Shown: positions 1 through 6,363, numbered from the stretch's first letter. The stretch is DNA of 6,670 nucleotides from Bacteroidales bacterium (GCA_024689525.1 JAILDI010000122.1:1-6670); one strand, 5' to 3'. A program made the numbers and translations. Notes: generated by a model not told the origin, from the letters alone.

Positions 1-283
1 CTACTGCATGCACAAGCCGCACTTCTCCCAGGCCCGCAACGACATGCTCCAGCACGCTTTCGCCGTGGTCCAGGACGATACGGGCGTTCCTTATAAGTAT
101 TTCGAGAAGGACAAATGGGACGTCACCCTCTATGGCGGCTACACCCATCCCCTTGCCGCGTTCGAGGCGTATACCTATCAGCTCGACCTGGTTGAGGCCT
201 ACAAGGGCAGCGACATCAAGCCCCTGAACTTCAAGCACGGGTATATGAAAGTTTCCTCCCTGATTGTTGCCAGAAGGAAGTAG
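1..283 (+). CDS. C-terminal part of an unrecognised protein (5' end outside window)
   Basis: The reading frame is open from the left edge (codons Tyr-Cys before the first Met at 8), so this is most likely the tail of a longer gene, not a 91-residue protein. About 93 residues are visible. They are rich in aromatic and charged residues, with no membrane segment and no coiled coil. Short stretches such as VVQDDTGVPYKYF, LYGGYTHPL and a final SLIVARRK look like a conserved globular C-terminus, but I cannot place them in a named family and assign no function. Codon use differs clearly from the rest of the window: third positions are mostly C or G, and the first 240 bases are about 59% G+C by hand count, compared with roughly 42-53% in single 60-base lines counted in the genes to the right. 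The gene runs towards the terminator at 342-379, which probably ends its transcript. It is convergent with the GDPD-GH2 gene. Confidence 0.75.
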   Translation, partial: YCMHKPHFSQARNDMLQHAFAVVQDDTGVPYKYFEKDKWDVTLYGGYTHPLAAFEAYTYQLDLVEAYKGSDIKPLNFKHGYMKVSSLIVARRK

Positions 284-290
284 TTCTGGC
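269..290. repeat. Short inverted repeat spanning the stop codon of the first gene
   Basis: Arms GCCAGAA (269-275) and TTCTGGC (284-290) are perfect reverse complements around an 8-base loop that contains the TAG stop. No T-tract follows, so it is not a terminator by itself. It may be a small mRNA hairpin at the 3' end or chance. Confidence 0.35.
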
Positions 291-308
291 ACGATATTGG
301 CAATAAAA

Positions 309-333
309 GGTATCAGACATAAATATTGATACC
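309..333. repeat. Short inverted repeat between first gene and terminator
   Basis: GGTATCA (309-315) and TGATACC (327-333) are perfect 7-base arms separated by 11 AT-rich bases. It lies between the first gene's stop and the strong terminator hairpin. It could be a 3'-end mRNA hairpin or a protein-binding dyad; nothing else in the sequence decides between them. Confidence 0.35.
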
Positions 334-341
334 ATCATAAG

Positions 342-379
342 ATTTGCCGGCCGGTTGTGAAACCCGCCGGCAAATTTTT
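342..379 (+). terminator. Rho-independent terminator for the rightward gene
   Basis: Arms 342-356 and 361-375 pair over 14 of 15 positions, with one C-C mismatch at the eleventh pair and a GTGA loop. The stem contains a GC-rich core (GCCGGC) and is followed on the plus strand by TTTTT (375-379). This is a classic intrinsic terminator for the gene ending at 283. Read on the minus strand, the stem is followed only by a weak AATCTTAT tract, so it may partly stop the leftward operon (which ends at 424) as well, but less efficiently. Confidence 0.85.
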
Positions 380-398
380 GTGGCTATTCAAGAGTCTT

Positions 399-444
399 GC
401 AATTCTTGTCGAATTGAACAAATCTACAAAGAATTCATCGTCAG
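399..444. repeat. Direct repeat, left copy (flanks the catabolic locus)
   Basis: This 46-base segment matches 6566-6611 in the same orientation at 39 of 46 positions, without gaps. The two copies lie about 6.1 kb apart and bracket the three-gene operon and its regulator. The match is coding-derived (the Rpn-family segment) and far better than expected by chance for this length. Confidence 0.8.
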
Positions 445-448
445 CCAT
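399..448 (-). pseudogene. Remnant of an Rpn-family (PD-(D/E)XK_2) nuclease gene
   Basis: Read on the minus strand from 448, the sequence gives MADDEFFVDLFNSTRIA. This aligns without gaps to EDKFFVDLFNSAKIA in the Rpn-family C-terminus at the right end of the window. At the DNA level 39 of 46 positions match (399-444 against 6566-6611). Three of the seven differences are synonymous, and the rest give D/E, K/E, A/T and K/R changes, as expected for diverged paralogous coding DNA. Similarity stops abruptly on both sides. The frame then runs without recognisable homology to a TGA at 335. The fragment overlaps the last codons of the GDPD-GH2 gene in a different frame and is far too short to be functional. 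I infer that it is a decayed copy or recombination scar. Confidence 0.7.
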
Positions 449-3051
449 GACGGAGTGGATATTACTTCTTCGTTTATGGACCTAATGGCTGAGGCATCGA
501 TTTTTTCAATCCTGTCATAAGTCATCAGTCCATTCACCTCTACTTCAACATCCGTGGTCTGGGTGTAAACCGCCGCGGCGCATCCAGTGCTGATCAAGAC
601 TTTCAATCGGTCGGCATAAAGCCGATATCGATCAAGTAATTCTTCGGAGGAAGAACAAAGTCCGGCATATCCCCAGTTTTTGCCATCGGGGCGCCAGATA
701 TGTCCCGGAACAGGATATCCGATTCCGCCATATTCGCCAAGGACATTAACCATTGTCCTTTCATATACATTCATCTTGGGCTCGGGATAATGATGAGCGT
801 CAAGGATGTCCCCGGAAAAGTGGAAATTCCCGCCCGAAGACTCGTTCACAAGGCGCGAAGGGTCTTTCTCCTTTGTAAACAGTACAACATCTTCGGTATC
901 GAACTGTCCCCAGCCTTCATTGAACGGTACCCATACTACAATACAAGGAAATCCCTTGAGACTCTCGATAATCTCTCCCCATTCTTTATAAAAGTTCTGC
1001 TTCCAATAATCCGGGACATTACAGTCCGTCCCACCCACGAAGGAATCCTTTACCCATTTGTTTGACTGGCGGGTTGCAAGATCGGCCGGTCTGCGGGCGT
1101 TGTTTTTTTTATTATGGTCGGCAATGCAGGGCATATCCTGCCATACGAGCAAACCCAACACATCACACCAATAATACCATCGGGCAGGTTCCACTTTAAT
1201 GTGCTTCCTTATCATATTGAATCCCCATTCCTTGGTCTTTTCAATGTCAAAGCGAAGGGCTTCATCCGTAGGTGCCGTATAAAGGCCATCAGGCCACCAG
1301 CCCTGGTCCAGTGGGCCGAATTGGAAAAGGATGCTGTTGTTAAGCCCAAGACGTAATGAGCCCTGAGGGATGCCCTTGCTGGTGTTGAAGGTGTCCGTGT
1401 CCATAATAACTGACACTTTTCGCATTGCGGTGTATCCGCAAACCTTGTCCACTATCTTCCCCTTCCTGATTATGGAGATGTCTAATCCGTAGAGGTATGG
1501 ATCGGAAGGAGACCATAAATGTGCTGAGGCAACAGGGATAATCACATCGGCCCCGTCGACAGAAGCTATTACTGCGCCTGACGGTTTTTCTGCGCTGTAT
1601 CCTGTTCCGCCATCCCTCAATTCCACCCTCACAATATCTCCGTCTTTGAGTTCTTGAGTCTGGACATGAACGGTTATCGTGGAGTTGTCGATGTCGGATT
1701 GGGCATAATAATTCATAATATGCGTCTTCGGAACGGACTCGAGCCATACTGTTTGCCATATTCCAGTAACTGGTGTATACCATATCCCCTGTGGCTGGTC
1801 GCATTGTTTACCGCGGGGCTGCCATCCCTGGTCAGAAGCATCCAGAACCTTGATTCTCAGTTCCTGTTCCCCTTTTTTATTCAGTAAGGCCGATATGTCA
1901 AAGCTGAAAGGGGAGTAACCGCCGGTATGCATACCGACTTTCTTTCCATTCACCCAAACCTCGGCCTGCCAGTCAACTGCGCCGAAATGAAGCAGGACCT
2001 TATTCCCTTTCCATTTCTTGGGTATGGTAAATGTTTTGGTGTACCAAAGGGCATTATCCTTTCCCACATACCTCTGCACTCCGGACAATACCGACTCTGC
2101 TGAAAATGGGACAAGAATCTTCCCTTCTGCTCCCGCGAACTCTTCATCCTTTCCTGTAATTGCGTAATCCCACTTTCCGTTGAGGTTAAGCCAAGCGGGC
2201 CTCACCATTTGGGGCCGGGGATACTCAGGAAGGGGTGCGTCGGGATTAATACTAGAGGCCCAGCGTGTTGAGAGATTTGCACTGCTATAAGGTCTGAGCC
2301 ATTCCACCACCTTGTCGGGGCAGTCGGATGATACGAAATTCACTCCATGCCGGACCGCCCAGTCGGCAACCTCTCTGTCGTTAACCATCCACAGGGTGGT
2401 CTCAATGCCAAGGTCTTTGGCTTCCGCTATAACCGAAGGATTGTTCATGAAGCCATCAAGGTTGTATGATAGACCCTTATACCCATGCTCAACAGCCCAA
2501 GATGCCGATTTTACCGGTGTGCCACTTTGAAGGTAAATCAGTTTGGCAGAAGGGTCGAGACGATGTATCTCGTCAAGCGCCAATATGCTGGAAGAAGTGT
2601 AATCCAGTTTAATCCCGGCATCTTTAACCAGAGAAACAGTCCTATGCACAAGAAGGAGAGTCCTTTCATCCGAAAGCTGCTTCTTGATTTCCAGGATCAA
2701 CCCTATCTCGGGATGTCTCTCGGCCTCGGAAAACCACTCCTGAAGCGTAGGCATCTGTTGTCCGCCTGGGAGAGCGACCGCCCTGGCCTCGTCAAAAGAA
2801 ACAGTTCTGATGTCTTTTTCCATTCCGGGGACAAGCGGTCCGTGAAAGACAATCACTTCATTGTCCGATGTCAGCTGTACGTCGAACTCCACGGCATCAA
2901 CCCCGGCCGCAAAAGCAAAGCGCAGGCTCTCAAGCGTGTTCTCATAGGGTCCACCCTCGAATCGGCAACCTCGGTGGCCGATTATTCGGGGCTGAGCCCA
3001 TGCGGTAATTACATATAATGTAAACAGAAGAAGCGTTACTGTCTTTTTCAT
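424..3051 (-). CDS. Secreted GDPD-GH2 fusion: glycerophosphodiester phosphodiesterase plus beta-glycosidase
   Basis: An 875-residue exported enzyme with two catalytic domains. Residues 1-20 form a signal peptide (cleavage near AWA-Q, no lipobox Cys). Residues about 21-255 are a GDPD TIM barrel with the family's catalytic set visible: His26-Arg27, Glu37-Asn38-Thr39, Glu55, Asp57, His70 and the EIK motif Glu121/Lys123. The usual HD pair is His70-Gly71. Residues about 260-865 are a full Bacteroidota-type GH2: sugar-binding jelly roll (from RPAWLNLNGKWDY, residues 284-296), Ig-like domain, and TIM barrel with FNEGWGQF (Glu712, likely acid/base) and GEYGG (Glu773, likely nucleophile). Expected role (inference): in the periplasm or outside the cell it removes a beta-linked sugar from, and cleaves, a glycosylated glycerophosphodiester; the exact sugar cannot be read. 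The signal peptide fixes the start. The start overlaps the transporter's stop (ATGA). The last residues and the TAG stop lie inside an Rpn-derived repeat, so the extreme tail may be acquired. Confidence 0.92.
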   Translation of the reverse strand: MKKTVTLLLFTLYVITAWAQPRIIGHRGCRFEGGPYENTLESLRFAFAAGVDAVEFDVQLTSDNEVIVFHGPLVPGMEKDIRTVSFDEARAVALPGGQQMPTLQEWFSEAERHPEIGLILEIKKQLSDERTLLLVHRTVSLVKDAGIKLDYTSSSILALDEIHRLDPSAKLIYLQSGTPVKSASWAVEHGYKGLSYNLDGFMNNPSVIAEAKDLGIETTLWMVNDREVADWAVRHGVNFVSSDCPDKVVEWLRPYSSANLSTRWASSINPDAPLPEYPRPQMVRPAWLNLNGKWDYAITGKDEEFAGAEGKILVPFSAESVLSGVQRYVGKDNALWYTKTFTIPKKWKGNKVLLHFGAVDWQAEVWVNGKKVGMHTGGYSPFSFDISALLNKKGEQELRIKVLDASDQGWQPRGKQCDQPQGIWYTPVTGIWQTVWLESVPKTHIMNYYAQSDIDNSTITVHVQTQELKDGDIVRVELRDGGTGYSAEKPSGAVIASVDGADVIIPVASAHLWSPSDPYLYGLDISIIRKGKIVDKVCGYTAMRKVSVIMDTDTFNTSKGIPQGSLRLGLNNSILFQFGPLDQGWWPDGLYTAPTDEALRFDIEKTKEWGFNMIRKHIKVEPARWYYWCDVLGLLVWQDMPCIADHNKKNNARRPADLATRQSNKWVKDSFVGGTDCNVPDYWKQNFYKEWGEIIESLKGFPCIVVWVPFNEGWGQFDTEDVVLFTKEKDPSRLVNESSGGNFHFSGDILDAHHYPEPKMNVYERTMVNVLGEYGGIGYPVPGHIWRPDGKNWGYAGLCSSSEELLDRYRLYADRLKVLISTGCAAAVYTQTTDVEVEVNGLMTYDRIEKIDASAIRSINEEVISTPSWLTMNSL

Positions 3052-4436
3052 AATTCTGATAATACTTTGTTTGCTCTCTGGCTGCCATCAGAGGGGGAAC
3101 GCCAGAAGGAGCCAAGGATGAGAGTCCCAAGAAGACCGAATACTATGGCAACGATGAATACGGCGTTCCAGCCGAATCCGGGACGGTCGGCCAGATAACC
3201 AAAACCGATACCCGAGATTATAGTTGCACCGTAGCAGAAAATGCCGCAAAAACCGTTTGCACTGCCTGATGCCCTTTTGGTCGCGTATTGTGAACAGCTT
3301 ACACCCAACAGAGCCTGGGGACCGTAAATAAAGAACGCCGATGCGACTATAGCTACCGCACTCCAAATCCAGTGAGAGCCATGTGGAATTAGCCAGAAGG
3401 CGGTAAAACAGATGGTTGCGCCAAGTGTAAACAGCGCACTGGTCCGTAACGTATGTGATTTTAAGAATCGGTCTGTAACCCATCCTGCAGCCAGGGTTCC
3501 CAGCACTCCGCCAATGAGTTCCGATGCCGCCACGATACTTGCAGCAAGGGCGATGTCAAAGCCTTTATACTGGGTAAGGAACGAGGTCCCCCATTCCAGG
3601 ATGGTAAAACGAATCACGTATACGCAGAAATCGGCAATAGATATTCCCCAAATATAAGGGTTGCGGAATACCATACGGGAAATGAACTTTTTTAGACGCT
3701 CCGGGGCGAGGGCTTCTTCCCTGGTTGATACAAATGCAGTATTTCTTGTTTCTGCTTCGAACTCCTCCACGGAAGGGAGGCCGCACTGTTCAGGCGTGTC
3801 CTTTAGCGTGGTAAACATAAGTATGGCCCCAAGGAGAGCGATTATGGCCGGGACTATGAAGCAGAGGTTCCATGCACTGTAACCAAAGCGCGAAAGCATC
3901 CATCCGCAAAGGGCTATCACCACGCCTGCTCCAATTGAATGAGAGGCATTCCATATGCTTTGCTTGGTTGCAAGTTCAGAAGGGCGGAACCAGTGCGCCA
4001 TCATAGCGGCAATCGGCGGATAGGCCATACCGTGAACATAACCGTTCAGGACCCAAAGAGAGCCTATGAGGTATATCAGGCCAAGCGTGGCTTTGCCCTC
4101 GCTGTCGAGAAGGTTCAGAAAGCCGTTAAGCCTTGGCGAGAAGCATATCGCAAGATTTATGACACACGAAAGCACCAGACCGGCCGACATAAGAATCCTC
4201 TTGGAATAACGGTCGGCAAGGATGCCATTCACCATACGGGACAACCCGTAAACTATTCCGTTCAGAGTAAGAAAAATGCCCAGCTGAACCTTGGAAAGGC
4301 CCAGGGATGCCTCCATAGCCGGGATTGCCGCGCTGAAATTCTTCCTCAGGAAATAATAGCAGATATAGCCCACCATCAGAACGATGAGGGTTTTCCATTG
4401 CAGTTTAACGTAGCGTTTCCTTACCGGAGCGTCCAT
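3048..4436 (-). CDS. MFS transporter of the organophosphate:phosphate antiporter (OPA) family, GlpT/UhpC-like
   Basis: A 462-residue inner-membrane protein with about 12 hydrophobic segments and a polar central loop (about residues 212-255), the normal length for the family. OPA signatures are clear. YICYYFLRKNFSAAIP puts Arg31 where GlpT has its first substrate-binding Arg. SIWNASHSIGAG carries His166 at the conserved helix-5 position. YVIRFTILEW places Arg276 at the second phosphate-binding Arg. The DTPEQCGLP motif precedes the central loop. These residues indicate import of an organic phosphate in exchange for inorganic phosphate. In this operon glycerol 3-phosphate, released outside by the GDPD domain, is the likeliest substrate (inference). 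A hexose phosphate or a sensor role (UhpC type) cannot be excluded, but no two-component partner is nearby. The start is 3 bases after the dehydrogenase stop, and its TGA overlaps the next gene's ATG, so translation is probably coupled. Confidence 0.9.
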   Translation of the reverse strand: MDAPVRKRYVKLQWKTLIVLMVGYICYYFLRKNFSAAIPAMEASLGLSKVQLGIFLTLNGIVYGLSRMVNGILADRYSKRILMSAGLVLSCVINLAICFSPRLNGFLNLLDSEGKATLGLIYLIGSLWVLNGYVHGMAYPPIAAMMAHWFRPSELATKQSIWNASHSIGAGVVIALCGWMLSRFGYSAWNLCFIVPAIIALLGAILMFTTLKDTPEQCGLPSVEEFEAETRNTAFVSTREEALAPERLKKFISRMVFRNPYIWGISIADFCVYVIRFTILEWGTSFLTQYKGFDIALAASIVAASELIGGVLGTLAAGWVTDRFLKSHTLRTSALFTLGATICFTAFWLIPHGSHWIWSAVAIVASAFFIYGPQALLGVSCSQYATKRASGSANGFCGIFCYGATIISGIGFGYLADRPGFGWNAVFIVAIVFGLLGTLILGSFWRSPSDGSQRANKVLSEL

Positions 4437-4439
4437 AGC

Positions 4440-5489
4440 CTACTTTGTATTGTCAAAGGTAAACAATTCCCACGGTAATTCCGCGTCTTTTCCTTTATCA
4501 AGAACGGCAGCCGCGTGGCAAAGCATGGGAAAATCGGCAAGTTTGGCCAGCCCCAGTTCCGCTTTCCTGGCCATAGCATTGTAGACCCTTCTGGAAACGA
4601 CAAGGCTCTCCAGCGTTACACCGGAAAGGATTTCCATTGCCTCGTTATATTTTTTGCCTTCTCCAAGAAGGATTCCCACTTTCCTTGTCCGCCCGCCGTA
4701 AACCGTCACATAGAGGTCTCCGATACCAATAATTTCGCAGTCCCGGCTTGCGCCCTGCATCTCAAGTAAAAGCCTCATTTCCTTAACCCCCTGATAAAAA
4801 GCCGCCGCCTGGGAATTGAAGTGCAATCCAACTTCCGGTCCGTGATGCCTGTTCACAAGGCCGATAGTCATGGCAATTGCAAGAGCATAACCGTTTTTCA
4901 GGGCTACAGCGCTCTCCAGCCCAACCACGTCATTGGTGAGTGATATATGATAATAAGGCGTTTGCATAGCCTCTTTCATCATGCGTATTTCTTCCGACTT
5001 CTCCCCGCAGAACGCTACTTCCGTTTGGTCGTGGAATACCAGTTCATAGCTGGTGCAGGGACCGCCAATTGCATTAATCGTACGTTTGATTCCTTTCTTG
5101 GCAAGTTCCCTTTGCCAATAGTCCGGATAGGAAATAAGTGTCCCGTCTTCTAAGTTGATGAGGCCTTTTGTTACGGAAAGGACTGGAATATCCGGATCCA
5201 GTTCAGCAAGAACACTCTCAAGGAACCAGTCCACACCGAATGATGATACGCCCCCTATTACGAAATCGACACCATCGACGGCTTCTTTCCGCTGCTCAAA
5301 CTGATAGTACTTAACTCCGTCGGGAAAAGACCTGTCAAACTTTGGATGCTGTCCTGTTTTAAGGCAAGCATCAATTATATCCCTGTCAAGGGGCGTTCCT
5401 ACAAGACGGACATCATGTCCGTTTTCGCGGGCGGGGAAGGCAAGGGCCGATCCCATCATCCCGGCACCGATAATTGCAATCTTTTTCAT
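4440..5489 (-). CDS. gpsA: GpsA-like NAD(P)-dependent glycerol-3-phosphate dehydrogenase (divergent, catabolic-context type)
   Basis: A 349-residue cytoplasmic enzyme interconverting glycerol 3-phosphate and dihydroxyacetone phosphate. The N-terminal Rossmann fold begins IAIIGAGMMGSALA, with the GxGxxG loop at residues 8-13. SVTKGL (105-110) supplies Lys108. IGGPCTSYEL (141-150) stands where standard GpsA has GPSFAKEV. VALKNGYALA (195-204) carries the catalytic Lys198. GIGDLYVTV (255-263) starts the C-terminal substrate domain. Several positions differ from housekeeping GpsA: GPCTSYE, TPYYH before the catalytic helix, YGGRTRK replacing the usual Ser-Arg-Asn motif, and no EGV motif. From memory, this resembles a GpsA-like subgroup found in sugar or polyol catabolic operons, so it may run towards oxidation or use a related phosphate (inference). 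It is the first gene of the operon. GAAAGGA directly abuts the ATG, an unusually short ribosome-binding spacing. The symbol is by family and is not proof of the biosynthetic role. Confidence 0.82.
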   Translation of the reverse strand: MKKIAIIGAGMMGSALAFPARENGHDVRLVGTPLDRDIIDACLKTGQHPKFDRSFPDGVKYYQFEQRKEAVDGVDFVIGGVSSFGVDWFLESVLAELDPDIPVLSVTKGLINLEDGTLISYPDYWQRELAKKGIKRTINAIGGPCTSYELVFHDQTEVAFCGEKSEEIRMMKEAMQTPYYHISLTNDVVGLESAVALKNGYALAIAMTIGLVNRHHGPEVGLHFNSQAAAFYQGVKEMRLLLEMQGASRDCEIIGIGDLYVTVYGGRTRKVGILLGEGKKYNEAMEILSGVTLESLVVSRRVYNAMARKAELGLAKLADFPMLCHAAAVLDKGKDAELPWELFTFDNTK

Positions 5490-5505
5490 TCCTTTCAGTT
5501 TTTCC

Positions 5506-5513
5506 CAAATGTA
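5506..5513 (-). promoter_or_regulatory. Candidate -7 box (TAnnTTTG) for the gpsA operon
   Basis: On the minus strand the bases read TACATTTG, an exact match to the Bacteroidota -7 consensus TAnnTTTG. It sits 16 bases before the gpsA start, which would leave a leader of about 10 bases. No convincing TTTG -33 element lies 19-21 bases upstream, so activity is a prediction. TGAAA/TTTCA motifs lie on both sides. Confidence 0.5.
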
Positions 5514-5536
5514 GTGAAACCGTCGTGTCGTTTTTA

Positions 5537-5564
5537 TTTCATTTTCATTTTATTTCAAATGAAA
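5537..5564. promoter_or_regulatory. Candidate DeoR operator: TTTCA repeats with a TTTCA-AA-TGAAA dyad
   Basis: TTTCA occurs at 5537-5541, 5543-5547 and 5553-5557, and its inverse TGAAA at 5560-5564. The last two form a perfect 5-base dyad around AA. More single copies lie at 5493-5497 (TTTCA) and 5515-5519 (TGAAA). DeoR-family operators are commonly built from repeated TTTC-type half-sites (AgaR is one example). The position between two divergent starts fits a repressor that controls both its own gene and the operon. Base composition here is strongly AT, so some repeats could be chance. Confidence 0.5.
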
Positions 5565-5569
5565 AACAC

Positions 5570-5577
5570 TATTTTTG
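5570..5577 (+). promoter_or_regulatory. Candidate -7 box (TAnnTTTG) for the deoR-type gene
   Basis: TATTTTTG matches the Bacteroidota -7 consensus exactly, but it lies only 4 bases before the ATG at 5582. If it is used, the transcript would begin at or near the start codon and be essentially leaderless. No clear -33 TTTG is seen. The region is T-rich, so a chance match is possible. Confidence 0.35.
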
Positions 5578-5581
5578 TGTT

Positions 5582-6343
5582 ATGATAAACGAACAAAGAC
5601 GCAAGAAAATACTGCAGTTCCTTCGTAAAGAGGGGACTCTTCGTGTTGAGGCCCTGGCAGCCCGCCTTGGAGTGAGTGGAGCCACTATTAGAAGCGATTT
5701 GCGTGAGCTAGAAAAGGAACAGGTTGTACGGCGCTCCCACGGCCTGGTTTCTCCTAGCATTCTGAATGTGACCGACCTTCCCGTTGCTGAGAAATACAAC
5801 ATTAGGCGGGAAGAAAAAGAAAGAATCGGCCTGCTTGCCGCTTCTTTGATTTGCGAAGGTGATTCGCTCCTTGTTACGTCCGGGACAACGGCTGAGGCTC
5901 TTGCCCGTGTTTTTCCCGATGGACAAATACTGAATGTGGTAACATCATCGATCCGTGTTGCATCCATTCTAAGTGCCAAAAAGGACATAAGGATTGTCGT
6001 GCTTGGCGGCACTCTAGTGTCAAATTCACTGTCGGTCAGGGACGATTATTCCCTGATGGGGCTCGACAATATACACGCTGGAAAACTGTTTTTCAGTTGT
6101 GACGGATTTGATTTGGGAGCAGGGATTACCACGGCATTCCCGGAAGAGGCACGCCTAACCTGCCGAATGATGTCTTGCGCAGACGAAATAATACTGCTCG
6201 CCGACTCTTCCAAACTTGGAAGAATCGGCTTCGGACGTATTGCGGGGTGGGAAGAGCTAGACACTCTTATCACCGATTCAGAAATACCAACGGCTGTCCG
6301 CAGTTCTATCGAAAGCCTTGGCGTCCGGGTTCTTATTGCTTGA
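5582..6343 (+). CDS. DeoR-family transcriptional repressor (GlpR-like organisation)
   Basis: A 253-residue DNA-binding regulator. Residues 1-57 form the DeoR winged helix-turn-helix: MINEQRRKKILQFL, then ALAARLGVSGATIRSDLREL as recognition region, then the VVRRSHG wing. Residues about 75-250 form the sugar-phosphate sensor domain, with typical blocks GDSLLVTSGTTAEAL (93-107), VVTSSIRVA (119-127), VLGGTL (140-145), CDGFDLGAGITT (173-184) and LLADSSKLG (205-213). I chose the ATG at 5582 because the frame upstream to 5474 encodes a Phe/Ser-rich stretch unlike the family and lies across the control region. No Shine-Dalgarno is visible. The gene is divergent from the operon across 92 bases and is its obvious regulator. 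The ligand is probably a phosphorylated intermediate such as glycerol 3-phosphate or dihydroxyacetone phosphate (inference). It is convergent with the Rpn-family gene, with 20 bases between stops and no terminator seen there. Confidence 0.9.
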   Translation: MINEQRRKKILQFLRKEGTLRVEALAARLGVSGATIRSDLRELEKEQVVRRSHGLVSPSILNVTDLPVAEKYNIRREEKERIGLLAASLICEGDSLLVTSGTTAEALARVFPDGQILNVVTSSIRVASILSAKKDIRIVVLGGTLVSNSLSVRDDYSLMGLDNIHAGKLFFSCDGFDLGAGITTAFPEEARLTCRMMSCADEIILLADSSKLGRIGFGRIAGWEELDTLITDSEIPTAVRSSIESLGVRVLIA

Positions 6344-6363
6344 TGTCAAACAGAATAGGGAGA

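Noticed and set aside
335..448. 37-codon minus-strand frame as a small functional gene
   Set aside because: Only its first 17 residues match the Rpn family. The rest reads through the terminator stem and looks random, so a remnant is the better explanation.
1340..1804. 154-codon open frame on the minus strand
   Set aside because: It overlaps the GH2 domain in another frame and is Arg/Ser-rich, as expected for an off-frame reading. The in-frame protein is uninterrupted, so there is no frameshift.
2485..3018. 177-codon open frame on the plus strand
   Set aside because: It lies wholly antisense to the conserved GDPD domain and has no recognisable protein features. It is a shadow of the real gene.
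3939..4478. 179-codon open frame on the plus strand
   Set aside because: Antisense to the N-terminal half of the OPA transporter, low in recognisable motifs. It is a shadow frame.
5474..5581. 36-residue N-terminal extension of the DeoR-type regulator
   Set aside because: The extension runs through the divergent control region, is Phe/Ser-rich and unlike the family. The ATG at 5582 gives the standard DeoR start.
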